Assembly: GCF_000744935.1 (NCBI RefSeq)
Contig: NZ_JQMW01000013.1
Coordinates: 310,001 to 374,000 of the forward strand
Origin: Clostridium sp. KNHs214
Lineage (GTDB): Bacteria > Bacillota > Clostridia > Clostridiales > Clostridiaceae
Direction of reading: 5' to 3'
Length of the DNA: 64,000 nucleotides
Shown: positions 9,080 to 17,496 of the stretch, piece by piece
Layout: every line of letters begins with the position of its first letter
Numbering within the stretch: the first letter of the stretch is position 1
Translations under genes and position numbers: made by a program
The notes under the pieces: model-generated
The model's input: the letters and a program-made list of their open reading frames with translations, nothing else
Database searches by the model: none
Told to the model about the DNA's origin: nothing

Positions 9080-9131
9080 TATTATGATTAAACCACAAAA
9101 AGGTGCAATGTGTTGAAATTATGAAATTTAT
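9080..9131. repeat. MITE family A left-end fragment
   Basis: TGATTAAACCACAAAAAGG followed by TTGAAATTATGAAATTT matches the left terminal repeat of family A. The rest is missing. Confidence 0.55.
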
Positions 9132-9172
9132 GTGCCCAAATTAAATTAACAAAATGCACTAGCTCATTTATA

Positions 9173-9201
9173 TTGACAAAAATCATATGCTGATATATAT
9201 T
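9173..9201 (+). promoter_or_regulatory. bioY promoter
   Basis: TTGACA (9173-9178), a 17-bp spacer and TATATT (9196-9201), facing bioY. It lies five bases before the BirA-type operator. Confidence 0.75.
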
Positions 9202-9205
9202 TTAT

Positions 9206-9237
9206 TTGTAAACATTATTTAATTATTAGGTTTACAA
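9206..9237 (+). promoter_or_regulatory. BirA-type biotin operator
   Basis: TTGTAAACA-N14-GGTTTACAA matches the known BirA/biotin operator form (TTGTAAACC-N14/16-GGTTTACAA) with one mismatch. It overlaps the expected transcription start of bioY, so biotin-loaded BirA should repress it. Confidence 0.8.
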
Positions 9238-9250
9238 TGTATTTATAAAC

Positions 9251-9335
9251 TGATTAACCTACAATAAGGTACAATGTGGTGGAATTATGAAATTTCATAA
9301 TTCCAGTAATGTAATGCTTTTTGTGGGATAATCAT
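9251..9335. repeat. MITE family A, internally deleted copy in the bioY leader
   Basis: Left terminus TGATTAACCTACAATAAGG and right terminus GTGGGATAATCAT meet at the shared ATTATGAAATTTCATAAT centre. The middle seen in full copies is absent. It occupies most of the 5' untranslated region of bioY. Confidence 0.7.
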
Positions 9336-9363
9336 AACCTAAATTAGAATGGAGAGATGTTTT

Positions 9364-9903
9364 TTGAAAACAAGAGATATTACTTTAGTAGCCTTATTTG
9401 CATCACTTATGGTAATAGGTGCATATTTATCTATACCCACTCCCTTTGTTCCAATAACTTTCCAAGCATTCTTTGCCTGTTTATCCGGTGCTCTGTTGGG
9501 TGCTAAATTAGGTGTTTTATCACAAATAGTGTATATTTTATTAGGTCTTATTGGACTTCCCGTTTTTCAAGGAGGAAAAGCAGGACCAACTACAATAGTC
9601 CATCCAACCTTTGGATATATATTAGGCTTCATGGTAGGTGCTTACATAATAGGTAAATTGCTAGAAAAAAGAAAAACCACTTATAAAAATTTATCTATAA
9701 GTATAATTATAGGTCTTATTATTATGTATATGTTTGGAACAATTTATTTCTACTTTATAATGAATTTCTATATGAAAAACCCTATAGGAATAATGAAGGT
9801 TATAAAAATCTGTGTAGCACCTTTTATAATAAAAGATATTCTTTTAAGTGGTATAGCAGCAATTATAGCTAAAAAAACTCTACCTGCTATAAAAAAATTA
9901 TAA
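9364..9903 (+). CDS. bioY: BioY, biotin-transport S component (ECF transporter)
   Basis: About 180 residues and several hydrophobic helices, the usual BioY size. Family signatures are VPITFQAFFACLSGALLGAK, GLPVFQGGKAGP and PTFGYILGFMVGAYIIG. The substrate-binding subunit captures biotin and works with the shared ECF energy module, which is not in this window. A TTG at 9364 is preceded by GGAGAG with good spacing and gives MKTRDITLVALFAS; the ATG at 9349 lies at the ribosome site itself. The upstream BirA-type operator supports the substrate assignment. A truncated paralogue lies at 58230-58685. Confidence 0.93.
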   Translation: MKTRDITLVALFASLMVIGAYLSIPTPFVPITFQAFFACLSGALLGAKLGVLSQIVYILLGLIGLPVFQGGKAGPTTIVHPTFGYILGFMVGAYIIGKLLEKRKTTYKNLSISIIIGLIIMYMFGTIYFYFIMNFYMKNPIGIMKVIKICVAPFIIKDILLSGIAAIIAKKTLPAIKKL

Positions 9904-9989
9904 CTTCCACACAACACTTTATTTACACAACACTATTTACCTGGTATTATTTTATAATATTTAGCAATTAAACCTTTAATTTAACATAA

Positions 9990-10055
9990 AAAACGCTACT
10001 GTTAAGGCAAAGAATTCTCCATTCCTATACTTTAGCTGTAGCGTTTTATAAAAAA
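9990..10055. terminator. Bidirectional terminator between bioY and the WYL regulator
   Basis: AAAACGCTAC (9990-9999) and GTAGCGTTTT (10038-10047) form a 10-bp stem with A and T runs outside, so it can end both converging transcripts. Confidence 0.7.
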
Positions 10056-10203
10056 TTTGTGAAAACCACCATCGCTTGTCTCAGTGGTAGTTAACTAATT
10101 ATCACATTAAAAATATACTAATTTGTCAATTTCATCTCCTATATGCATCTATAAGATTTTTGTCAACTTAGTTTATGAACATACTTATCTTTTTTTGCGA
10201 ATT

Positions 10204-11187
10204 TTATTCATGAACAGCTTTATCTATTTTGTACAGCTTCATCATATCTTTAGATATGTTTTTAAATTCTTCTCTCAATTCCTTAGGCTCTAACACTTCA
10301 GCACCTGCTCCAAATCCTAATAACCATAATTTTATTCCTAAGGTTCCATTAGCTACAAATTCATATACAAAATAATCCTCATTATGTTCAAGCAAACTGC
10401 CTTCAATCATATTTTTCTCTGTTACTACATTGTAGAATTCTTGACTAAATTTAACTTTTACTGTTGTCTCTTCTCCACCATACATATACCAAGTTCTTTT
10501 TAAATAATTGTACACATTGAACTCATCACTTTTTACACCTGACTCTTCCAAAATATCTACTTTTCCTATTCTATCTAGTCTAAAGTGTACAAGTTTTTCC
10601 TTATCCTCTGGTTTTCCTATTATATAGTACTTGCCAAATTCACATGCAAAGCTATAAGGAACTATTTTATGAGTTTTATGATTGCCTACAGCAGATCTAT
10701 AGGTGAATTCTATCTTTCTTTCGTTTGTTATAGCTCTTCTAATTTTATTTAAATTAAAAACTATAGGTTGATCATTACATTTATCATTCTTCTCAGTATG
10801 AAGCATTTTACTTAACTTCTTTGATTCCTCTTCTGGAAGCAGACCCAATAACCCATTTTTTATTATATTCATCTTTGTTTCCATAAAATTTTGAGATTCC
10901 ACTAATGTGGCTAATATTAGATTTACATCATCAGCAGTAATAGTTTGTGTAGACTTTAATAATCCTAATGTCCCCTCTCTTTCTATCATATACCTAGATT
11001 CACTCTTATTGTATGTTATTTCTGCATCCCATTCTCTTTCTAATTCCCTCTTATAATTTCCAATAGTCTTAGTTGATACCTCAAATATATTTGAAAGTTC
11101 TTCTTGGGAAGCTGCCTCTCCTGATTTAATCAATCTAAACATTTCTAATAATTTTCTTGATTTGCTGTACTCAGAATACGGAAGCAC
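10204..11187 (-). CDS. WYL-domain transcriptional regulator with N-terminal HTH
   Basis: About 327 residues. An N-terminal winged helix (LLEMFRLIKSGEAASQEELSNIFEVSTKTIGNYKREL) of DeoR/HTH_11 type is followed by a WYL region (IEFTYRSAVGNHKTHKIVPYSF...KYYIIGKPEDKEKLVHFRLDRI) and a WCX-type C terminus. WYL proteins sense ligands, sometimes nucleotides, and control transcription; the target here is unknown. CAGGAG lies eight bases before a GTG at 11187, a better start than the ATG at 11205. It is divergent from the Spo0E-like gene. Confidence 0.85.
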   Translation of the reverse strand: MLPYSEYSKSRKLLEMFRLIKSGEAASQEELSNIFEVSTKTIGNYKRELEREWDAEITYNKSESRYMIEREGTLGLLKSTQTITADDVNLILATLVESQNFMETKMNIIKNGLLGLLPEEESKKLSKMLHTEKNDKCNDQPIVFNLNKIRRAITNERKIEFTYRSAVGNHKTHKIVPYSFACEFGKYYIIGKPEDKEKLVHFRLDRIGKVDILEESGVKSDEFNVYNYLKRTWYMYGGEETTVKVKFSQEFYNVVTEKNMIEGSLLEHNEDYFVYEFVANGTLGIKLWLLGFGAGAEVLEPKELREEFKNISKDMMKLYKIDKAVHE

Positions 11188-11478
11188 ATGAATCACTCCT
11201 GTCATAGAAATCTTACAAAACTTAACACTTAAATAAATTATATCATAGTTTGTCTTGTTATTTCCATAACTGTGGCATAAACACTAATCTAATATTTAAT
11301 GATTCAGTATTTAATAGTTGAATTTTTAATAACTTTACATTTAAATATAATTTTAACTAATTTAGGTTGTTTTTTTAGAAAATTCCCTTGAAAATTAACA
11401 TATTTTAGTATAAAATTGGAAATATACACTTGAGATTTTCATTTATCTTAAAATTATATTAATGAGAGGTATTATTTT
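11188..11478. other. Divergent promoter region
   Basis: AT-rich. A weak plus-strand TTGAAA (11388) with TATAAA (11409) at 15-bp spacing is the only promoter-like pair noted. No other feature is seen. Confidence 0.35.
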
Positions 11479-11688
11479 ATGTTTCTCAATTCAACTAATG
11501 ATATGCAATGTATAAGACAGAACATTGAAAGCACTCGCTTAAAACTCTATGAGCTTCTAGAAGATCCTTTAAAGAATCCCATAGATGCAGATGTAATAGA
11601 GCTTAGCCAAACACTAGATGAATTAATAGTAATTTATTTAAAAAAATCATCTAATAATAGGGGGGATAATAAAGTATTATGTCGTTAA
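11479..11688 (+). CDS. Spo0E-like aspartyl-phosphate phosphatase
   Basis: 69 residues, the size of Spo0E-family proteins. They are helical hairpins carrying an SQ-x-L-D motif; here it is SQTLDELIVIYLK near residue 47. Known members dephosphorylate Spo0A~P and delay sporulation. The N half, CIRQNIESTRLKLYELLED, matches the first helix. It overlaps the next gene by 10 bp, which implies translational coupling and a shared role in a sporulation-linked signal. Confidence 0.85.
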   Translation: MFLNSTNDMQCIRQNIESTRLKLYELLEDPLKNPIDADVIELSQTLDELIVIYLKKSSNNRGDNKVLCR

Positions 11689-12230
11689 ATGGTGTTTTTG
11701 GTTCTCATTCAGCCTTTTACTACTACAGCAAAGAACATTTGTTTATTAATCTATTGCAATATATAAAAAATGCTTTAGATAATAAGGAGCTTGTTTACAT
11801 CTTAATGAACGAAAATAAATTTAAAGAACTTTCATCTTTTTTTGTTGCGCAAAACGTTCCTATGGATAGCATTCTTTTCTTCACAGACAGAAGCTTTAAT
11901 GATATTACCGCTGACCTAAACATGGATGATATTAGAAATAGCATGCGTGACATATTAAATTCAGCTACCCTTAAAGGTTTTTCAGGCATAAGATTTATCG
12001 AAGATTGTTCACATATAATCAGTATTACATCAAAGGAATTTTTCTTAGAGTTGGAAAGGAATCTTACTAATTTAATTAAAAGTAATAAAATCTCTTTATT
12101 ATGCACCTATGATGTATACGAATACATTCAAGATTCTAATGAAAATCACATTATAAGCAAAGAAATTATAACTAATTCTATCCACTCACATTCACATCTT
12201 TTAAAAAACTTTAAACTTTATGAAGTATGA
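11679..12230 (+). CDS. MEDS-domain sensory protein
   Basis: 183 residues. HSAFYYYSKEHLFINLLQYIKNAL, then ELVYILMNENKFKEL and LLCTYDVYEYI near the end resemble the MEDS (DcmR-type sensory) fold, which is RecA/KaiC-like and proposed to bind small ligands. There is no DNA-binding or kinase domain. The GGGGGG-rich ribosome site lies inside the end of the Spo0E-like gene. The gene pair suggests this protein modulates the phosphatase, which is an inference. Confidence 0.7.
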   Translation: MSLNGVFGSHSAFYYYSKEHLFINLLQYIKNALDNKELVYILMNENKFKELSSFFVAQNVPMDSILFFTDRSFNDITADLNMDDIRNSMRDILNSATLKGFSGIRFIEDCSHIISITSKEFFLELERNLTNLIKSNKISLLCTYDVYEYIQDSNENHIISKEIITNSIHSHSHLLKNFKLYEV

Positions 12231-12236
12231 AAAAAA

Positions 12237-12275
12237 ACCATATAATGCTTTTTAAGCATCATATGGTCTTTTTTG
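12237..12275. terminator. Shared terminator of the MEDS gene and the SEC-C gene
   Basis: ACCATATAATGCTT and AAGCATCATATGGT form a long stem followed by CTTTTTT on the plus strand and preceded by an A run. It overlaps the 3' end of the SEC-C gene. Confidence 0.8.
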
Positions 12276-13392
12276 CTCCGCAACACTTCTTGTATTTTTT
12301 TCCACTTCCGCAAATACAAGGGTCATTTCTTCCTATTCTATTATGTTTTATTATTGTAGTTCCTTTATTACTCTGTATTTTATTTATCTCAGAAGGAGTG
12401 TATCCTTTTAAGTTCCACATTATTATCTTATTATAAATCTTACTAACAGAACTTATAAATCTATTGATTTCATTTAGATTTTTAAAATTAATAAATTCAA
12501 ATAAATTTTTTAAAGAATCTTTTAAAGGCCATCCATTTCTTATTTCTATAGTAAGTTTTTTAGTAATTCTTCTTGCTTCTTCCTCGCTAATTTCCTTATT
12601 CTCTAATAACAAATTATATATTTCTTTTTCACTTCCAAATAATACATCATTACATACTTCATACACCATATCCATGGTTACTGGCAAATAATCACTTTTA
12701 ATTTTACTTTGTTGATGAATTATATAAAAAGGCTTTTCTACTTCTTTTAAATATATAATTCTCTCTTCACTATTATATTTATAAAATGAATTCTCCACAC
12801 TAACAGCTTCTATTAGATAATCATAAAAATCAATTTTTTCGCAACATAAATTTATAGTTAACCTATGTGCATATTCTATATCTAAAACACCATAATAATA
12901 TAGCAAGCCTCTTATTATATTAATCCATAATTTATTACATTTGGATTCCTTAACAACTGATGAATCTAAAATGATTTCTCTTATAGGTAGTATTAAATCC
13001 TGTGGTATTGCCATGACCTTTTCTGTGCTATTTACAGTTCCTGAAAACGCTATTCCATTATATCTATATTTTATAAGTATATCTATCATTTCTTCGTTAT
13101 ATAGATGAACCCCTTTGTTTTTCACTAGATCTTTTAATATTTCCTTTTCATTATTATTAAGTTCATTTATTTTCTTATCTAAATTATCTAGTATTCCCTT
13201 TTCTAACTCTATAATTAATTCTTGTTTTTTTAAATTACTTATGCCTTTAAGACCAAGATTTTTCCTTATTTCATTAAGCTCTTCCTTAGTCATACTTGTT
13301 AAAAAATCTTTTAAATTATAATCTTCTTGTATCTTATTAAAAAGTTTATTTTCTAGTTTGCTATATGAATCTAAGGTAGCATCCTTATTCAT
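12259..13392 (-). CDS. SEC-C zinc-motif protein
   Basis: 377 residues. The C terminus, [21 protein letters not shown], is the SEC-C zinc-binding motif of SecA and many unrelated proteins. The remainder is mostly helical, with an N-terminal segment [26 protein letters not shown] that looks like a SAP/Rho-N-type nucleic-acid-binding helix pair. The function is not known. It is a single-gene unit ending in a shared terminator. Confidence 0.8.
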   Translation of the reverse strand: MNKDATLDSYSKLENKLFNKIQEDYNLKDFLTSMTKEELNEIRKNLGLKGISNLKKQELIIELEKGILDNLDKKINELNNNEKEILKDLVKNKGVHLYNEEMIDILIKYRYNGIAFSGTVNSTEKVMAIPQDLILPIREIILDSSVVKESKCNKLWINIIRGLLYYYGVLDIEYAHRLTINLCCEKIDFYDYLIEAVSVENSFYKYNSEERIIYLKEVEKPFYIIHQQSKIKSDYLPVTMDMVYEVCNDVLFGSEKEIYNLLLENKEISEEEARRITKKLTIEIRNGWPLKDSLKNLFEFINFKNLNEINRFISSVSKIYNKIIMWNLKGYTPSEINKIQSNKGTTIIKHNRIGRNDPCICGSGKKYKKCCGAKKTI

Positions 13393-13399
13393 AATTCCT

Positions 13400-13612
13400 C
13401 ATCCTTTTCATTTCTTTAATTTATAATTGTATTTTTGCTTTAATTTATTATTATAATTTATAATTGTATTCTTAATTTGATTTATCATCCTAATTTATAA
13501 TTGTATTTCCATTTGATTTATTACCTTAATTTTTAATTGTATTCTTGATTTGATTTATTATTCTAATTTATGGCTTTAATTTATGGCTTTAATTTATAAT
13601 TATATTTTTTCG
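13400..13612. repeat. Degenerate AT-rich tandem repeats
   Basis: Imperfect repeats of TAATTTATAATTGTATT with GATTTATT-type links, ending in a duplicated TAATTTATGGCTT unit. No coding potential. Confidence 0.6.
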
Positions 13613-13640
13613 ATTACATCTTTCATTGTTTTTGTACAAC

Positions 13641-13967
13641 CTAAAAATGTTCTCCATTTTCATAGTAATCTTCTGTATTTAAACTCTTAAATATAATATC
13701 TACATCCTTGTACCCAGCTTCATGAACATATTTAGTTATTATCTTAGCTGTCTTATCCTTTATGTCTTGACCTCTATCAAACCAACTTACCTCTATAAAA
13801 GGGTAATTTGAAGGAATTTCTCCATCAGTTATAAACTCTGCCTTTAAGCATTCTACTGTAAAATAATTTCTGGGACAACCAATTAATTCTTGAAGTTAAT
13901 CTATCATATTCTTGCATATTAATTGCAAATGAGCTTTTTTAATATTTTTAGTTCTTATTTGTGGCAT
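13641..13967 (-). pseudogene. DUF1904-like gene with an internal stop codon
   Basis: Reading from the ATG at 13967 gives MPQIRTKNIKKAHLQLICKN, then a TAA at 13896-13898 (codon 24). The same frame continues LQELIGCPRNYFTVECLKAE, FIEVSWFDRGQDIKDKTAKI and DIIFKSLNTEDYYENGEHF to a stop at 13641. This matches DUF1904 proteins over their full length of about 108 residues. Only one change separates it from an intact gene, so the inactivation is recent or a strain difference. Confidence 0.75.
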
Positions 13968-14179
13968 GGTATACCAATCCTTTCTTTCTATAATAACAAT
14001 GTATAACGGCAACAAAAATTATTTTAACATATAAAAGCATAGGAGTGCCACTAAAAATTTTAAAGTATACTAAAATCGTATTACCTTTTTACAAGAAATT
14101 CAGGCACACTTAATGGAACAATGGTGACGGAGTCATAATTTTCAGTAGTCCAGTGAACCAATAATTAGAGAACTACGTG

Positions 14180-14216
14180 ACTAGGGGGCTAGCGGCTAGG
14201 AGATCAGGGGGCTAGG
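14180..14216. repeat. G-rich CTAGGGGGCTAG repeats
   Basis: GACTAGGGGGCTAG, CGGCTAGGAGATC and AGGGGGCTAGG form a short imperfect repeat that stands out in AT-rich surroundings. No function is evident. Confidence 0.4.
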
Positions 14217-14261
14217 AAAAGATAGTTTTTGTTTATTACATTATGAAAAATTTTAAAATAT

Positions 14262-14305
14262 AAAAAATAGAGGATGTAATTTCATATTGTAAAATTACAT
14301 CCTCT
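14262..14305 (-). terminator. Terminator after the membrane-anchored NlpC-like gene
   Basis: AGAGGATGTAATTT and AAATTACATCCTCT form a 14-bp stem; on the minus strand a TTTTTTATATTTT tract follows. Confidence 0.8.
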
Positions 14306-14443
14306 ATTCTAGTTCTTCTCTAGTTCTTCCAAATCTTTTATTGGCCATAGTCAATCTAAATATTATAGCTAAGGCATATATATATGAAAACATTGCTGTG
14401 CAATAAAATGTACTAAATTTTAATTATTATTTTAATAAATAAA

Positions 14444-15283
14444 CTACTTTCTCATAAAGAATTGCATTTTATCTGTAGTCTCTGATTGTACCGTAATAGG
14501 TCTTTTATGATAAGTTACATTATCTTTTGCAGATAGAGCATCTACTACATATCCATTCTCTTTCTTTGAATTTTCCCATCCCATAAATATGTATGTATGA
14601 CTTGGAACACCTGCTATACCTACCGTATCAATAGCAAATACTATATCACCTTTCCTTAAATCATTAGCATTAGTACTTTTCTTCCATCCTAGTTTTTCTA
14701 ATTCTTTTACCAATGTATCTGTTCTAGATACGCTAGTAGGTATATTTATACCATTGGCTTTCAATATAGATACCATGTATTTTATGTTAATTCCTTCATA
14801 TTTTCCACCTGTTAATGAAAGAGCGGATTTTAATATGTTTTTTCTATCTTCTTCCTTATCTAAAGAACTGCCTATTTTCTCATAATATGTTTTTTCTTCT
14901 TGCTTTACTTCTTTTACCTTTGGCTTTTCATTTTTATTTGTAGCAGTATTGTTTTTGTCATTTTTTACTTCTGCCTTGTCTTGTGTTTTTGCATTTTTAA
15001 TAGCTAAATTTTGTTCTTGTTTTTGCTTTTGTACAACTTTAGTTTTATTAGCATGTCTACTATATGATATTGAGCTTATACATAATACAAGAAATACAGT
15101 TAAAAATGCACCTATTATAACTGTTATAGCTGTATTGTACTTTAGCTCTCTTTTAAGTTCCATTTCTTGCATTTCTTTAATATACTTTTCACATTCCTCT
15201 ATTTGTACATCACCTTTTTGGGTCATCTTCTTTATTTTATCTTTATGAAGTTTTTCTAAAACATCAAATTTGTCTTTGCTCAT
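14444..15283 (-). CDS. Membrane-anchored NlpC/P60-like protein lacking the usual catalytic Cys
   Basis: 279 residues. A cytoplasmic coiled segment (1-48) is followed by one transmembrane helix, AITVIIGAFLTVFLVLCISS (about 51-70). A Lys/Glu-rich extracellular linker (75-130) leads to a C-terminal domain. In that domain, ALSLTGGKYEGINIKYMVSIL, then DLRKGDIVFAIDT and SHTYIFMGWENSK, follow the order of NlpC/P60 peptidases (Cys motif, GDLVF, His motif). The position of the nucleophile Cys reads GINIKY. The His is kept. It may be a non-catalytic wall-binding or regulatory relative. The family call is from motif order only. Confidence 0.6.
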   Translation of the reverse strand: MSKDKFDVLEKLHKDKIKKMTQKGDVQIEECEKYIKEMQEMELKRELKYNTAITVIIGAFLTVFLVLCISSISYSRHANKTKVVQKQKQEQNLAIKNAKTQDKAEVKNDKNNTATNKNEKPKVKEVKQEEKTYYEKIGSSLDKEEDRKNILKSALSLTGGKYEGINIKYMVSILKANGINIPTSVSRTDTLVKELEKLGWKKSTNANDLRKGDIVFAIDTVGIAGVPSHTYIFMGWENSKKENGYVVDALSAKDNVTYHKRPITVQSETTDKMQFFMRK

Positions 15284-15769
15284 GATTACACTCCTCGAAT
15301 TTTATTTACTTAAATATTATATCATAAAGTTTTGCATATATATTTTCTATGCTTATAAATTTTAATGGAATACACTACAAATATTACCTCTAAACTAAAT
15401 CATACATTGTTTAACTAATACGTTTTACATTAATATTATAATTCAATCGCATCTATATTAAAACTATAAATAGCAATTAAATTAGTTAATTTTATTTAAC
15501 ATTTTGTAAACAATACAATTTTACTGTGCACTTTTTGATATTGTATTCGAGAATTAACTTAAACTGTATTTTTTTATAATTTTAAAATTCAGTTTATTAA
15601 TAAATTTATATTCTAATATATACAAAAAAACACTGACAAAAATTACTTGCCAGTATTTTTTATTTTTCTATTATAATTTATACTTTTTATTTATATTTTT
15701 TTATTTTGACCATGTACTATATTATTTGATGAACTCATCTAATCAACTATTTTATTAACTTATTAAGTA
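15284..15769. other. Intergenic region with uraA terminator
   Basis: AT-rich. It holds the hairpin at 15620-15663 and, near 15290, the ribosome site of the downstream minus-strand gene. No ORF or other structure is seen. Confidence 0.5.
15620..15663 (-). terminator. Terminator after uraA
   Basis: On the minus strand ACTGGCAA and TTGTCAGT pair around AGTAATTTT and are followed by GTTTTTTTG. Confidence 0.65.
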
Positions 15770-17065
15770 CTAGGCATTTTCTGTAGCTTTCTTATTAAAA
15801 GCATTTAATACTGCATTTAGTATAACTCCTACTATAGCTGCAAAGCTTAATCCTGATATTTTAACTGTTTCTGTTATTGGTATTCCTATAGTTATTCCGA
15901 AATGTTTTTCTATTATTCCACTTCCAAATCCTAATACTAATATTATTGCCATTACCACTATATTTTTTACATTCATTTTTACCTTACTGTTTTTTATAGT
16001 TTTTACTCCTATTAAAGATATCATACTGAATAACATTAAACTTATTCCGCCCATTACTGGTACTGGTATACTTTTTAATACTGATCCTACTTTACTTATG
16101 AATCCTAGAGCTACTGCACATACTGCTGTTAATCTTAATATAGCTGGATTATAATTTTTAGTTATAGCAAGTACACCTGTGTTTTCTCCATAAGTGGTAT
16201 TAGCTGGTCCACCTATAAATCCTGCAAGCATTGTTGCAAGTCCATCTCCTAATAATGTTCTATTTAAACCTGGATCTTCTATAAAGTTTTTTCCTACTAC
16301 TTTTCCATTAGTAGTTATATCACCTACGTGCTCCATAAAAACTGCTAAAACTACTGGAGATATAGTTGCTATAGCTTGTATTGAAAACTTAGGCAAATTA
16401 AATGCTGGCATTGCCACTAGAGATGCATCTGTTATTAATTTAGTGTCTACTATTCCTAGCCTAAGTGATACTATATAACCTACTGTTACTGCTATTAGTA
16501 TTGATAACTGTTTTAAAAAACCTTTTGCTGCGAAATTTATTATTAGTGCCGTTCCAAGTGTTATGGCTGCTACTATAAAATTATTTGATGCCATTCCATA
16601 AGCTGTTGGTATTAAGTTTAATCCTATTACTATAATCATAGGTCCTATAACCTGAGCTGGAAGATATTTTTCTATTCTTTTTACACCTATTTTCTTTATG
16701 AATAGTGATACTACTACATAAATCAAACCTGCCACTATTATTCCACCCTGTGCATAGGATAAATCCCCATTGTACATTTGTTTAACAGATAAAATTACTG
16801 GTATGAACGCGAAGGATGAACCTAAAAAAACTGGAACCTTTTTCTTGGTTACCATATGAAATGTTAATGTTCCAAGGCCTGCTGATATAAGAGCTATAGA
16901 CGGATCAAATCCTGTTACTATTGGTACTAATACAGTTGCTCCAAACATAGCTATTAAATGCTGAAGTGCCAATATTAATTTCATTAAGTTTTCTTTTAAT
17001 GAACTACTTGAATTTTCTTGCTCTTTTGATGAACTAACCTTTGTTTTAATTACATTTTCTGACAT
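15770..17065 (-). CDS. uraA: Uracil permease (NCS2 family)
   Basis: 431 residues, hydrophobic throughout, consistent with the 14-segment NCS2 fold. Signatures include LALQHLIAMFGATVLVPI near residue 32, SSFAFIPVILSV, the glutamate motif AVFMEHVGD and GGPANTTYGENTGV. The EN pair in TYGENTG is typical of uracil rather than purine permeases. It imports uracil by proton symport. The regulatory leader has a PyrR-type loop adjoining the GGAGG ribosome site, which supports control by pyrimidine supply. Confidence 0.93.
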   Translation of the reverse strand: MSENVIKTKVSSSKEQENSSSSLKENLMKLILALQHLIAMFGATVLVPIVTGFDPSIALISAGLGTLTFHMVTKKKVPVFLGSSFAFIPVILSVKQMYNGDLSYAQGGIIVAGLIYVVVSLFIKKIGVKRIEKYLPAQVIGPMIIVIGLNLIPTAYGMASNNFIVAAITLGTALIINFAAKGFLKQLSILIAVTVGYIVSLRLGIVDTKLITDASLVAMPAFNLPKFSIQAIATISPVVLAVFMEHVGDITTNGKVVGKNFIEDPGLNRTLLGDGLATMLAGFIGGPANTTYGENTGVLAITKNYNPAILRLTAVCAVALGFISKVGSVLKSIPVPVMGGISLMLFSMISLIGVKTIKNSKVKMNVKNIVVMAIILVLGFGSGIIEKHFGITIGIPITETVKISGLSFAAIVGVILNAVLNAFNKKATENA

Positions 17066-17080
17066 CGTTTATCCTCCTTC

Positions 17081-17099
17081 TCAATCTCTCTGGATTGAA
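17081..17099 (-). promoter_or_regulatory. PyrR-type binding loop next to the uraA ribosome site
   Basis: On the minus strand TTCAATCCAGAGAGATTGA forms a 6-bp stem with loop CAGAGA. It contains the TCCAGAGAG core of PyrR-binding loops. The AAGGAGGAT ribosome site follows at once, so PyrR-UMP could block translation directly. Confidence 0.65.
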
Positions 17100-17113
17100 T
17101 TAAAAGTTATTAT

Positions 17114-17152
17114 ATTATAAAAACCTTCTCGCAAAACTAGCAAGAAGGTTTA
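17114..17152 (-). terminator. Terminator-like hairpin in the uraA leader
   Basis: AACCTTCT and AGAAGGTT pair around about 13 bases and are followed on the minus strand by GGTTTTTATAA. It may end transcription from the methyltransferase gene or act as a leader attenuator. A TTGCTA-18-TATAAT promoter also overlaps it. Confidence 0.65.
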
Positions 17153-17337
17153 ACATTTCACTTTAAACATACACGCACTTATATGCACATGTACAAAATA
17201 TATTTTACTATTCTTGCTAGCCTCACAGGGCTCACTTAAAGATTTATTTTATTTTTCAATATATGATATCACGTATCATATAATATTTCAATACTTATAC
17301 AAAAATAATTATGAAAAATATTAAAATATCCAATAAA

Positions 17338-17451
17338 ATGTCCAACACCTGTCCCTGGAAATATCCAAAATATCCAACAAAATATCCAACACCTGTCCCT
17401 GAATTTTGGAATTTTGAGATTCCGTGTTCTTGCTTCCGCATCACCTGTCCC
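17338..17451. repeat. RAYT-associated repeats, three CCTGTCCC cores
   Basis: Cores at 17348-17355, 17392-17399 and 17444-17451, separated by ATATCCAA(A/C) direct repeats. All three have the same orientation. They lie just downstream of the methyltransferase gene. Confidence 0.75.
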
Positions 17452-17496
17452 CAAATTTTGAGAACCTCATACTTGTCCATATTTTTTATAAATATA

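Noticed and set aside
14180-14216. G-quadruplex-like regulatory element
   Set aside because: Only two runs of five G and several GG pairs are present; spacing is irregular and no gene is nearby in a suitable position.
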